Below are positions 34,710 to 44,896 of a stretch of 55,458 nt of DNA, in pieces. The position numbers and the translations under genes are program-made. Each line of letters opens with the position of its first letter. The first letter of the stretch is position 1. Source of the DNA: Phytophthora quininea (taxonomy: Eukaryota; Oomycota; Peronosporomycetes; Peronosporales; Peronosporaceae); NCBI GenBank assembly GCA_011947345.1, contig JAAVTG010000469.1, positions 1-55,458 on the forward strand. The letters run 5' to 3'. The notes under the pieces were generated by a model, which had not been told where the DNA came from, made no database searches, and saw nothing but the letters and a program-made list of their open reading frames with translations.

Positions 34710-34861
34710 GGTCTTGGCGAGAGATCTACCGAAATGGTCTCGTCCTAGAACTTTGCTGCTTGTTCGTGCATACGATTTGGGCTAACTATTGATCGGTGGA
34801 ACATGTTATTCCAGCTTAATAAATGTTGATGTGGATACTACAGTGGCTAGCTGGATCCTAC

Positions 34862-36003
34862 CTAGCTCCCAGCCTCGGACATATCCAGTGTATCGGACTG
34901 CGATGAAGTGTGAATGATATTGTAGGCGTCGTAGCCCACGGCTTGATCTCGAGCGGGGTCCTGCGCGTCGCACTTTATTGCGTCGCTCATGCACTTGGCA
35001 CAGAAAGTGACCTTGCGCTGGTTCAATAGTCCGTCCACTGCGATGAAGCTGATGCGCTTGCGAATCTTGCAGCGCCGACAAACACACCCAAAGCACAATT
35101 TACAAGTGCTGCTTCCGAGACTGCTGATCTTCCCACTAGTCGCCTTCATGCACGTCACACATTCGTGGTTGTTCGTCACTTGGTTTTGGCGCTCGAAGGC
35201 GGAGTAGCGACGTTGCAACATCCACGAGAGTTTCTTCATCTGACCACAGTACACGTAGTTGGTCGCGGAGAGCAGAGCTTCAGCCGCACTCGGGATCAGC
35301 AAAAACCGCATAATGTCGCCTCCAGGATCAACTGTACCACTCGCGAAGTTGTCGATGGTGTGGTGGTCGATCTGTCGGAAGAAGCCAAAGACTGAGAGAT
35401 TCCCGCGGATTGTATTCGGGAGCGGCTTCGTCTGTGGGAAGTCGACCGAATGCATCAAGTGATACCCACGCGGTCGCCGTTGGCGAAGTGTAAGATTCCA
35501 GTGGCCTCAATGTACACAAAATCCCGTCGTTTGACCAGGTTGGTGGACTGCAGCGGTAAATCGATCGTCATCCACTTGATAACGAGCGATTGAAACGGGG
35601 CCTCCTCACTAGGCTCCACCGCTGGACAAAGTACCGCAGCACTGTCCAAGTCGTGGACGTACGAAGCTTTGATTCGCATCACATCAAGTGTCGGATTCAC
35701 GACGCCAAACATGAGGTCGTCCATCTGGCCGACAAAAGTCCCCACACTCAACATCACTGGAAGGTCCTTTTCGTTCGCCGCGGTCTTCTGCTGTCGCTCG
35801 GTATATACATGCAAGCTGTCCTTGGACTTGACGTGGATCCATCGCTTCTCATCCACTTGACGCTTGTTGGCGACAACGAATTCTTCGTACTGGTGGAAAT
35901 ACTCTTCGATGTAGCCGTTGACAAGGTCAACGAGTTGCTGTCGCTCTTGCTCAGCAATGTGCAAGTCGGGAAACGGGTTCACATCGAAGCGGTCCTTGGG
36001 CAT
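34862..36003 (-). pseudogene. START-like / FYVE-like zinc-finger protein, one frameshift
   Basis: ATG at 36,003 (MPKDRFDVNPFPDLHIAEQE). A START-like lipid-binding region follows (LPVMLSVGTFVGQMDDLMFG, MRIKASYVHDLDSAAVLCP, VIKWMTIDLPLQSTNLVKRR, FVYIEATGILHFANGDRVG). Then a single missing base near 35,460 shifts the frame, and the rest reads on (SVDFPQTKPLPNTIRGNL, VDPGGDIMRFLLIP, GQMKKLSWMLQRR). The zinc-binding part has CVTC, CKLCFGCVCRRCKIRKRISF and FCAKC, the Cys spacing of FYVE-type fingers but without the RRHHCR motif. FYVE fingers bind phosphatidylinositol-3-phosphate on endosomes; binding here is inference. About 380 residues if the shift is an error. Confidence 0.78.
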
Positions 36004-36457
36004 GATCCTTTTCTTCCAAGTCTTGGGGATGTGATTCCTCCGCAGCAAAATCCGAAATGATGAAACTCCTCTACATGTTTAACTGTGCACATCAATGGAA
36101 CCGATCATCAGGATTGTTTGTGAGCCTCAAGTGGGATTCCGCCGTAAACAGCATTTCCAGCTTCCAAGACGGACAAGAAGATCGGCTGCAAATTAATCGT
36201 CATGCTTAAGCGCTTCTCGATCCAATGTCATTATTTGCCGAAACTCTTGGACTTCGATGTTGTTCGCGAAATATTTATCTCTCGGATGTTTTCTTGAGAC
36301 TTGTCTGCTGGTCATACATGCCTTCCCGGTTGCGGTAATGGCATCGCTTGGGAGCTTGACGATCGAGTCCAGTTGCTGGGTTTTATCCAAAGTGCACGGC
36401 AATTTCTACTCGTCGAACGATGCTTCTGACGAATCCGATGAGGCTTGGAACGCGTTA

Positions 36458-37481
36458 TTATACACGCTTCATATCCCATCGCTTGATCACGTGCAGCCTT
36501 TCCTCATCGCTCTTGGCATATTCGTTAATGCACTTGGCACAGGAGGTGATCTGGCGCTGGATTAGTTGTCCGCCGACCGTGATGAAGCTGACGCACTTGC
36601 GAACTTTACACCGTCGACAGACACAGCCGTAGCTTACCTTACAAGAACTACTACGAAAACCACGAGCTCCACTTGTTGTCTTCGTACAAGTCGAGCAAGC
36701 TGCTTGGTTCAGCGATGGACTATGACGGCGCTGTAACAGCCACGACGACTTCTTCATCTCGCTGCAGTACACGTAGTTCATCGCCTACAAGATAGTTTTC
36801 GCAGCCGTTGGAAGCAGTAAGAACCGCATGAGGTCACCTCCTGGATCGACAGTTCCTCTTGCATAGAGATCTATCACATTCAGATCAATCTGTCGGAAGA
36901 AACCAAACACAGAGTGATTGCTACGGATGATGTTCGGCACCGGCTTGGTATCTAGGAATTCGACGGAGGGAAGCAAATAACACCCCACGCGCTCAACGTT
37001 CACAAATTTTAGGATCCCAGTCACCTCGATGTACACAAAACTGCGCCGTTTGACGAGGCTGGCGGACTGCAGCGGCAGGTCGATCGCCATCCACTTGATA
37101 ATCAGTGAACGGAAGAGTTCCTCGGCGCTCGGCTCCATCACACGATGAAGGACTGCAGCGCTATCGAGAGTAAGAGGCACAGCGTCGAGTATCGGATTCA
37201 TGACGCCAATCGTCCAATGCCCCGACGATAGTCCCCACATTACAGAGAGATCGTTAGGTTCTTGTTGGCTTATGATGTGATACGTTGGCCGTTCCGCTGT
37301 GGATGTTGTCTCTACATTTCACGTGCTTCCATCAGTGCTCGTCGACCTTCCGCTTGCCATCAACAACAGAGTCCTCGCACTTGTGGAGATAGTCCTTGAT
37401 ATATCCGCGGACAACCTCAGTTCTTGCTCCTGTTCTGCGAATGCCGGGAAACGGACTGACTGCAAACTGGTTCTTCGCCAT
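36458..37481 (-). pseudogene. START-like / FYVE-like zinc-finger protein, degenerate
   Basis: ATG at 37,481 (MAKNQFAVSPFPGIRR). The N-terminal part runs into a stop near 37,332. The START-like region appears at 37,240-36,785 (GVMNPILDAV, KWMAIDLPLQSASLVKRRSF, FVYIEVTGILKFVN, GTVDPGGDLMRFLLLP) and ends at an in-frame TAG (36,785-36,787). The same frame continues with MNYVYCSEMKKSSWLLQRRH and the finger. One zinc Cys is Ser (CKVS for CKLC), so the finger is damaged. It is a tandem neighbour of the copy at 34.9-36.0 kb, same strand. Confidence 0.75.
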
Positions 37482-37996
37482 GGCCGATAAGTTCACAAGT
37501 AAGTTCTGTCCGCGCGGGACCTGCAAATCCAACCGTCAATCAACAGCTTGTTCGGTCGTGCCGCCCGGTGGATGATGATGGCAATGCCCGCAGTCAAACG
37601 ACGATGTGTCCTATCCCGACTGGACCAGCGTCCCGAAACACTTCGTAGAGACCAAGCAAGCTCCATGGCGTCGTCGTAAGTTTCTTCCCAAAGGTGTCTG
37701 AGACCATGAGATCGTAATGTCAACTGCAGGATGCGATAGCTCCTGCCTCTGATTGATTGTCTCCAGCATGCTCCACGCAGGTACTACTTGGAGCTCGCTG
37801 GTTGATGACAGTCTGCTGCTTATTGACGGCTTCTCGATGTGTGCAAGGAAAGATCGCAGTGGAGAATTGGATAGCTTCGAGGAAGTAGGAACGTTCAGTT
37901 AGAAGGTAAACAGAGCATTGTTATTCAGGTCTGCTCAACAATAAAAGATCACAGCGTCTCCAGTGTTTTGATAACCCAGCGACGCCAGCTCGCAGC

Positions 37997-38450
37997 TTAA
38001 CGTTGGATGGTAGGAATGTAGTTTGGATCGGGACCAAGCTTGGGCAGCTCTGCTAACAGTGCTGCGCGCAATTTGTGCTCTACGCGTGGATTTAGGCTGA
38101 GCAAGTGGAACAGCCGCGTCAACGCGTCTGCTGCAGTATATCGACTGGCAATAAGCGCCATCAAAACCACATTGCGGACCAGAATGGAGTCTATCGTTGT
38201 GCTATCCACACCCTCGTTCTCAAGGATTAGCGAGACGGCATCTTGACTGCGTTTTAGATCGCTAGTGTGGCTGTTGCGGTGCTGTTCCATCGTCTTGGAG
38301 ATGACGTCCATCACGAATTGATCCACCGTTTGAGCTTCCAGCACCACGTGGGGAATGGCCACGTCATGCTCCTGCGTGAGCGTGTTCATGCCGAAGGCGA
38401 AGGCGATCTTTCCGAACGTGTCCAATGTGGTGGCAACGTGGCTCGGAAAG
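37997..38450 (-). pseudogene. Cytochrome P450 fragment (middle part, to the I helix)
   Basis: The minus frame reads DTFGKIAFAFGMNTL, QTVDQFVMDVISKTMEQHR, ILVRNVVLMALIASRYTAAD and ALTRLFHLLSLNPRVEHKLR. The order (FGKIAFG...L, then the I helix with AGxDTT followed by ALTW-FHLLSxNPRVE) is that of microsomal CYP86-like fatty acid hydroxylases. The I-helix signature is degenerate (ASRYTAA). The ExxR and haem-Cys parts are missing, and the reading stops after PNYIPTIQ. At about 38,450 it abuts a START/FYVE fragment of opposite orientation. Confidence 0.65.
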
Positions 38451-38815
38451 TGACTCTCAGTGTCTCGGCGAAAGCGTTGATCTCCACTAACAACTACGTC
38501 GTGCGTGGACAGATGAAGAAGCTCAATTGGAAGTAGCAACATCAAATGGCCGAGTCGCGGATAAATCGTCGTAATGGTCCCAACGAGCGCATTCTTTCTC
38601 CTGGGAAGTTTTGGATCCCGCCGATCAAAAGCCTGGGGAAGAGCACGCGCAAGCTCTGCATGAAGCCTGTCTGCATCACTTGCAACGTCGTCAAGCCCAG
38701 CAGCTTCCTCACTCCGGACCGACAATCGCTAAGACGCAACATCACCTACTGTCGGTTGTGCATCTCTAACATCACCAGGACCGATGACATCGAAGCTGTT
38801 CGCGACTAAGCTGAG
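38445..38815 (+). pseudogene. START/FYVE-like gene fragment
   Basis: The plus frame begins with KVTLSVSAKALISTNNYVVR then GQMKKLNWK-stop, the block before the finger in the paralogues (ALLSATNYVYCGQMKKLSW). A second piece (38,546-38,809) has VCITCN and NITYCRLCISNI, the first and last Cys pairs. The central CxxCFGCVCxxC block is absent, so the finger is not functional. Its 5' edge meets the P450 fragment head on. Confidence 0.6.
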
Positions 38816-39007
38816 GGATACAAAGCCTGCAATGTGATGTTGTCGTTGTCCGGGTCGGACACACAATCCGAAGACTAACTCCAGTGAAGTTATCGCGTTG
38901 ATTCTTGAGTTGTTGTAGTTCACATCGTCATAATTCATGACGATATGCCTCATAACGACCAATTTTTATATCTTTCAATCGCCTCAATAGTTGATCAATA
39001 GCTTATC

Positions 39008-40748
39008 TTACAGCACAGACACCATTTCATTGGCCCACTCACTAAGACCTGAGCACTCGGTCACTCTAGGATCGCGTGCAATTTCTTCAGTGACTTTTTC
39101 GTTTCGTATACGATGTAGAAGTAATGCGGCTTCAAATTCTCCACCTACTGCAGCAGCGTTTACTACTGGTATCCGAAACGTGCAATCTGCAGGTCGGTGT
39201 TTAAGTAGCCACCGAATTACTTGCACGTGGCCACTGTATGCTGCTCGAATAATGGCGTCTGCGCTGCAACCTTCAGAACGATATTCTTGGAGCCATTTGA
39301 CGACAGCAAGTTCTCCATTTACCAGCCGCAAGCTCCATAGCGCGTCTTGTACAACCTGCGGCTCGATTTTCATGCAATCACTTAATAACTTCCGAGTGAT
39401 TGTTCTCGGATGCACGACCCATTGCTTTAGGTGTGCATTCTGCCTTTAGTTTTTCATGCAACCACTTGACAACGTCCAATCGGCCTTTGGAAGCAGTCTC
39501 GTCCATGGCTTTAGATGTGCATCCCTCAGATCGATGTTCTCCAAGCCACTTGACGACTTCAAAGTCTCCAAAGGTAGCTGCTTCATCGATCGCCTATGTC
39601 GTGCAACCTCCGGGTCGGTTTTCGTGCAGCCATTTGATCATTTCGAGATGACCACAGGAGATGACCACAGGGAGATGACCACAGGGAGATGACCACAGGG
39701 CGCTGCGAGACCCATCGCTTCTGTCGTCCAGCCTTCGGTTCTGTTGGAGTGGAGCCACTGGACCGTTTCCAAATGGTTGTTCGTTGCCGCACGATCCATG
39801 GCATCAGATGACCACCAGATCTGGGCTCGTATCATACAACTCCTGCACCATTTCTAAATGTCCGTTGGCAGCAGCGTCGTGAATCCCCTTGTAAGACCAA
39901 TGGCCAGTTCTATCTACAAGCCATTCCATCAAGTGCCCGTCTCCTCTGACCACGACAACTTTTATCGTCGCTGCATAATCTCTCTCCACATCAGGTACCG
40001 ACTCATAGAGCCAGCTCACGACTGCACTGTGGCCATTTCCCGCAGCTTTTGCAGTGTCCTTCCCACCCCAACGAACTTGCCGTCCGACCTCCTCAGCAGC
40101 GTCATTGTCAATGTCGTTTTCCAGAAAGAGCCTCAGAAGGTCTAGACCCTCTGCAGCTGCAGCCTCCTCCACCACTTGACTCTCAACGCGACACTGTGGC
40201 AGTCTCTCAAACAGCCACCGAGTCGTCTCCAGGTCGTTTCTCTTGGCCACTTCCAGTAAACATTTCGTAAATTCAAACTGTCGATAGTGTGTCTCAGTCC
40301 GCAGCAAATTGCGGACGGACCAGCAGGTTTCGGCATTGGCGTCGGCATCCAACGAACTGTTCCAGATCCGGTTTAACAGGCGACTGGACGCGAACGTGAC
40401 CGCCTTGTGCAGCGGCAACTGTCGGAAGTTCCTCGATGTCTTATGCTCACGCCACCACACAAAGGATCCAGTTGATAAGAAGCTAAGGCTTACATGCTAT
40501 TTATAATGTATGTAGGATCGATGATGGTCCAGTGCTTTGCCGTAGAGACTTCCTCACTCCTGAAGTCTCCTCTCTCCAGCAAGCACTGTGCACAAGATCC
40601 CGGAGGCTATTTGCCCCGCCATCCCGCGTTCAAGGGCTTTCTCTACGTAACCTACAATGCCCAGCAAACAACAGTAACTCCACGGAAGCGACGCGAACTC
40701 GTCCCGGCAGCGAAACAGCAGCTCCACCGAGAGCAAGGGGAGCGTCAT
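39008..40748 (-). pseudogene. Ankyrin-family gene (right arm), interrupted
   Basis: Inverted counterpart of 33,034-34,709: ATG at 40,748, the same interruption of the N-domain (about 40,440-40,680), the same frame change, and the same in-frame TGA (39,380-39,378). It has four minisatellite units instead of three. Beyond about 39,325 it departs from the left copy and retains better repeats (ELAVVKWLQEYRSEGC, GHVQVIRWLLKHRPADC, VVNAAAVGGEFEAALLLHR) to the stop at 39,008. Confidence 0.78.
39650..39703. repeat. 14-bp minisatellite, four units (right arm)
   Basis: Four copies on the minus strand of CCCTGTGGTCATCT, one of them 13 bp. The left arm has three. The extra 13 bp changes the frame relative to the left copy. 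Confidence 0.85.
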
Positions 40749-40821
40749 ATTGACAGTCGAAGTATGTGATACAAAAAATCTTTTCATTGTCGTTCGACCA
40801 ATCACAGCGCAGTAAGAAACC

Positions 40822-41399
40822 ATGCAGCAGTTTGAAGAGAATGGAGGAAGAGACCCCACGTTGCTCACGGTGGAGCTCTTATTCCGCTGGAAAGTTGATT
40901 TTGAGGACTTGGTCGTTAAAGACATCTCCTTGTTTGCTGAGTCGATGCAGCTGGACAAGGCCGTGAAATCCGGTTCGCTTCGACTGTTGGATCGGATCTG
41001 GAACGGCAGTGAGAAGTAAAGCAAGCACGAGCTGTTTACAGCTTCGAACGAGGCGGTTTACACTCCAAACACTTTCCCAGAGCAACGATGCCAGCTCATA
41101 ACGTCTCTGTGGAAGCTGCCAAGCGCCAAAATGTGGAGCTCGTCCAGTGGTTCTGGTCCAGATTCCAGAGCTATACTGCCGAAGGAGATGTGATCGATGA
41201 AGCAACGAGTCGAGGGTGTCTCAATATCCTCGAGTTCTTTAAAGAAAATGACAACGGTTCGCACAGATTTTCGCCGTGCGGGAAAGGCCGCTGCCTCGCT
41301 GCTGTATTGCTGCGTTTGCGGTAGCACCACTGGACGGGCATGCTCAACGCGGACGGCGACGTCTGTCCGGATAGGATTGACTTTCGACTGTAGCATTTT
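40822..41399 (+). pseudogene. Truncated ankyrin-family gene (right arm)
   Basis: Inverted counterpart of 32,409-32,959: ATG at 40,822 (MQQFEENGGRDPTLL), stop at 41,019, then VSVEAAKRQNVELVQWFWSR from about 41,090. The sequence runs into the effector fragment at about 41,400. Divergent from the ankyrin pseudogene starting at 40,748, with a 73-bp gap. Confidence 0.75.
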
Positions 41400-41716
41400 T
41401 CGGCAAGACTACTAATGGCCACGACTACTTCGCTTCCGACTCTGCACTCTTCTATACGTTGACAACAAAGTTACGCGACGACGACATCGCGTTACTTCTG
41501 TTGTCAATGTCCAAGCAGCCCAAGCTCGCGAGCCCCTCGAAGGAGTTGCAACCGAAGCTATTTAACCGCATGCTCATTTTTGGCGTGACGTCTGAGCACC
41601 TTAGAACGGTTTTGGGCGTGAAGACGCAGGGCAAAACGGCCGCTGAGGTTCTGAATGACCCGGCGTACTTGTTCTGGCAAAGCTACGTGAGTCTGTTAAG
41701 GCCGACGATCGATTGA
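41400..41716 (+). pseudogene. RxLR effector fragment, tail type B (cassette copy 2)
   Basis: C-terminal half, no signal peptide: HDYFASDSALFYTLTTKL, RDDDIALLLLSMSKQPKLAS, then tail B (VLGVKTQGKTAAEVLNDPAY, stop 41,716). It lies tail to tail with the intact type A gene, with a 533-bp gap. The stretch before the tail is nearly identical to the facing gene's (42,430-42,500). Confidence 0.78.
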
Positions 41717-42249
41717 GTAGAAATCTTAGGAAGTTCTAGCCTAGAACCTTAACTCAAGGGCACTCAAAATTGGGAAACTTCGCTATGATACAGCACTATG
41801 CGATTTGACTCAATACTTGGCATTGTCTTCAGACTTGTAAGAGGAACTCTGCCTCTGGAGAACAGTCTGCCCAGTCACTTTTCACAAAACAAGCGGCCGC
41901 TCTTGGACTTTGAAAAGCACATCAGCAGTCAGCTTGATGCGCCGTTTGCACCTGCGTGTGCCACAAAGTCCCATGAACTACCAGTACGCCGGGGTTTGCT
42001 GACCGATTTGATAGGCGGGTCTCTGTGAACGAACACAATTTGGACCGATGATTCATCGTTCCAAATTGAATTCATCGGCCTCCCGCACCAACAGGATAAG
42101 GTTTTTGTGCTGGAGATTCCGCGCACAGGAGACTCCTTCCGTCCAGATCCGTAAGGTTTGCGCCGGAGGTGGGGTGTAAAGTGAGCGGGTTCATCGAGAC
42201 TTGGGGCGCAAGAAAAGATGAGCTCTTCTCCACGTCTCCACGTTTTAGG

Positions 42250-42858
42250 TCACACAAAGCACAATTCTTGAGTTGAGGACCTAGCTGGGCCCAACGTTTT
42301 CACGGTTTTACAGTCCGGACAGCTATCGTACTCAAACCTTTCGTCGGCCTCAACTTGGTCAGACGTCACGCCAAGATTGAGCATACGGATAAGTAGCCTC
42401 GGTTGCAACTCCTTCGAGAGACTTGCGAGCTTGGGCTGCTTGGACATTGACAACAGAAATAACGCGATGTCGTCGTCGCGTAACTTTGTTGTCAACGTAT
42501 GGAAGAGCTCAGAGGTGGAAGCGAAGAAGTCGTTCTTTCCTCTGGCCTTTCGATACTTGAGCACGTAATTGAACCACGCGAACATGGTCTTCTCATCGGG
42601 ATGCACTCCATCAGGTACCAACTTGTCCAGCACAATGTACGGATATGCCTTGCTCGACCAAGGTGTGAGTTTCAGCCTCAACGTAGCTTTTATAAGGACC
42701 CCTCTTTCTTCAGAGTCATCGTTGGCAGTGGGTTTTGCTTGGACACGTAGAGACCGCTTTCCAGCGACGACTTGGCTAGTTTCTGGAGCAGTTGGAAGCG
42801 CAGAGGTGGCTGTGACAAAAATGGTCATTGCCAGCAACAGAGCCAGCCATCGGTGCAT
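42250..42858 (-). CDS. RxLR-dEER effector, tail type A
   Basis: ATG at 42,858; 202 residues. A signal peptide of about 20 residues (MHRWLALLLAMTIFVTATSA) is followed by RSLR at 35-38 and SEER at 49-52, the RxLR-dEER arrangement that oomycete effectors use for delivery into plant cells. The effector part has a WY-like stretch (MFAWFNYVLKYRKARG, about 92-107), the block DDDIALFLLSMSKQPKLASL (about 128-147), and a Cys-containing tail (YDSCPDCKTVKTLG) unlike that of its paralogue. Residues 1-109 equal those of the gene at 44,276 except I75 (N there). An upstream in-frame TTG is ignored because the signal peptide begins at this ATG. The plant target is unknown. The tail may be secondary (see findings). 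Confidence 0.85.
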   Translation of the reverse strand: MHRWLALLLAMTIFVTATSALPTAPETSQVVAGKRSLRVQAKPTANDDSEERGVLIKATLRLKLTPWSSKAYPYIVLDKLVPDGVHPDEKTMFAWFNYVLKYRKARGKNDFFASTSELFHTLTTKLRDDDIALFLLSMSKQPKLASLSKELQPRLLIRMLNLGVTSDQVEADERFEYDSCPDCKTVKTLGPARSSTQELCFV

Positions 42859-43005
42859 GGTTCTTCTTCTTGGTAGTAGGTTCTTGGTCCTAGAAGCTTG
42901 GTTGGAGGCCGGCAACAGCAAAAATGAGAGCCGCTAAGGTGAACTGCTTGCCTCGCAAGAAAGACTGGTCTCTTCGATTGCGGTCTAGATTGGACCTGCT
43001 GTTCG
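42859..43005 (-). promoter_or_regulatory. Effector promoter with oomycete Inr-like element
   Basis: These 147 bp upstream of the ATG are nearly identical to those of the other intact effector; similarity ends at 43,005. On the minus strand GGCTCTCATTTTTGC at about 42,917-42,931 resembles the oomycete initiator core (GCTCATTYBNCAWTTT), which would put the start site about 65-70 nt before the ATG. Confidence 0.45.
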
Positions 43006-43431
43006 CATCAACATTGACGGTAATGCTGATGTATACTTCCGTTGCTCTTTCGATACGGAGACCGAGAGGTTTACCGATCCTGTCGCAATAGAGCTTGCTC
43101 TATTGGTTTGGTAGCACTTAGGAAGCTGGTTGGCACTGAAGGACTCGGGCAGATTGGGCCGTCGACGTTCGACTTGGCAGGGCGATTGTTGTTGCTGTTG
43201 GTCAATTGAGAACTGGTAGTTGTTACTCGGCCACTCTTCCGTCTAAGCCTAGTTGAATAACTACTCCATATGCATCCTTTGTGGCTGCTTGAAAGCATTT
43301 GGTCGACAACTGCAACACGTTCTTCGGTCAAACCTTGCCGATACGATGTCGATACGAGCCTTAGCACCACCGAAGCCACGTGTGACGACTTCTAACGTGC
43401 CATCTGCCGTTAGAAAGCTGTTCTTGCGACA

Positions 43432-43742
43432 AAAGGCCAGAGGTGAAGACAACAACTTCGCTTCTGGCTCCGGGCTCTTCTATACGATGACGGCAAACTT
43501 AGACAAAGTTATTCAACGACGACATCGCGTTATTTCTGTTGTCAATGTCCAAGCAGCCCAAGCTCGCAAGTCTCTCGAAGGAGTTGCAACCGAGGCTACT
43601 TATCCGTATGCTCAATCTTGGCGTGACGTCTGACCAAGTTGAGGCCGACGAAAGGTTTGAGTACGATAGCTGTCCGGACTGTAAAACCGCGAAAACGTTG
43701 GGCCCAGCTAGGTCCTCAACTCAAGAATTGTGCTTTGTGTGA
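43432..43742 (+). pseudogene. RxLR effector fragment, tail type A (cassette copy 3)
   Basis: KARGEDNNFASGSGLFYTMT in one frame, then after a shift near 43,520 MSMSKQPKLASLSKELQP and tail A to the stop at 43,742. No N-terminus. Nearly identical to copy 1 at 31,205-31,536 and tail to tail with the intact type B gene. Confidence 0.78.
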
Positions 43743-44275
43743 CCTAAAACGTGGAGACGTGGAGAAGAGCTCATCTTTTCTTGCGCCCCAAGTCTCGATG
43801 AACCCGCTCACTTTACACCCCACCTCCGGCGCAAACCTTACGGATCTGGACGGAAGGAGTCTCCTGTGCGCGGAATCTCCAGCACAAAAACCTTATCCTG
43901 TTGGTGCGGGAGGCCGATGAATTCAATTTGGAACGATGAATCATCGGTCCAAATTGTGTTCGTTCACAGAGACCCGCCTATCAAATCGGTCAGCAAACCC
44001 CGGCGTACTGGTAGTTCATGGGACTTTGTGGCACACGCAGGTGCAAACGGCGCATCAAGCTGACTGCTGATGTGCTTTTCAAAGTCCAAGAGCGGCCGCT
44101 TGTTTTGTGAAAAGTGACTGGGCAGACTGTTCTCCAGAGGCAGAGTTCCTCTTACAAGTCTGAAGACAATGCCAAGTATTGAGTCAAATCGCATAGTGCT
44201 GTATCATAGCGAAGTTTCCCAATTTTGAGTGCCCTTGAGTTAAGGTTCTAGGCTAGAACTTCCTAAGATTTCTAC

Positions 44276-44896
44276 TCAATCGATCGTCGGCCTTAACAGA
44301 CTCACGTAGCTTTGCCAGAACAAGTACGCCGGGTCATTCAGAACCTCAGCGGCCGTTTTGCCCTGCGTCTTCACGCCCAAAACCGCTTTAAGGTGCTCAG
44401 ATGTTACGTCATAAAAGAGCATGCGGTTAAATAGCTTCGGTTGCAACTCCTTCGAGAGACTTGCGAGCTTGGGCTGCTTGGACATTGACAACAGAAGTAA
44501 CGCGATGTCGTCGTTGGATAACTTCGATGCCATCCTATAGAAGAGCGCAGAGTCGGAAGCGAAGAAGTTGTTCTTTCCTCTGGCCTTTCGATACTTGAGC
44601 ACGTAATTGAACCACGCGAACATGGTCTTCTCATCGGGATGCACTCCATCAGGTACCAACTTGTCCAGCACATTGTACGGATATGCCTTGCTCGACCAAG
44701 GTGTGAGTTTCAGCCTCAACGTAGCTTTTATAAGGACCCCTCTTTCTTCAGAGTCATCGTTGGCAGTGGGTTTTGCTTGGACACGTAGAGACCGCTTTCC
44801 AGCGACGACTTGGCTAGTTTCTGGAGCAGTTGGAAGCGCAGAGGTGGCTGTGACAAAAATGGTCATTGCCAGCAACAGAGCCAGCCATCGGTGCAT
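44276..44896 (-). CDS. RxLR-dEER effector, tail type B
   Basis: ATG at 44,896; 206 residues. Same signal peptide, RSLR (35-38) and SEER (49-52) as the gene at 42,250. From about residue 110 it diverges (NNFFASDSALFYRMASKLSN), keeps DDIALLLLSMSKQPKLASLS, and ends in tail B (VLGVKTQGKTAAEVLNDPAY, then WQSYVSLLRP). This tail looks like the usual C-terminus of this effector type, with Lys/Thr-rich helix and aromatic YxxxW/YV positions. It would be secreted and act in the host cell; target unknown. The type A fragment at 43,432 faces it across a 533-bp gap. Confidence 0.87.
   Translation of the reverse strand: MHRWLALLLAMTIFVTATSALPTAPETSQVVAGKRSLRVQAKPTANDDSEERGVLIKATLRLKLTPWSSKAYPYNVLDKLVPDGVHPDEKTMFAWFNYVLKYRKARGKNNFFASDSALFYRMASKLSNDDIALLLLSMSKQPKLASLSKELQPKLFNRMLFYDVTSEHLKAVLGVKTQGKTAAEVLNDPAYLFWQSYVSLLRPTID

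Larger units (their letters stand above)
39325..42480 (-). repeat. Right arm of the large inverted repeat
   Basis: Reverse-complement match of 31,313-34,455. Small differences include the minisatellite count and single-base changes. At several spacer sites this arm agrees with the third cassette copy (43.7-44.3 kb) against the left arm. Confidence 0.9.

Noticed and set aside
36193..36402. Minus frame ending in Asp/Arg-rich residues, considered as a small secreted protein
   Set aside because: No signal peptide, no RxLR or other motif, and only 69 codons.
37493..37723. A minus frame with GIAIIIHRAARPNKLLIDG, like the catalytic loop of protein kinases
   Set aside because: The catalytic Asp of HRD and the Lys are both missing and no other kinase block (VAIK, DFG, APE) is found nearby, so it may be chance or a very old scrap.
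42859..42921. An upstream in-frame extension of the effector genes from a TTG
   Set aside because: The signal peptide starts exactly at the ATG 42,858 (44,896 in the other copy), and the upstream part contains the likely transcription start.
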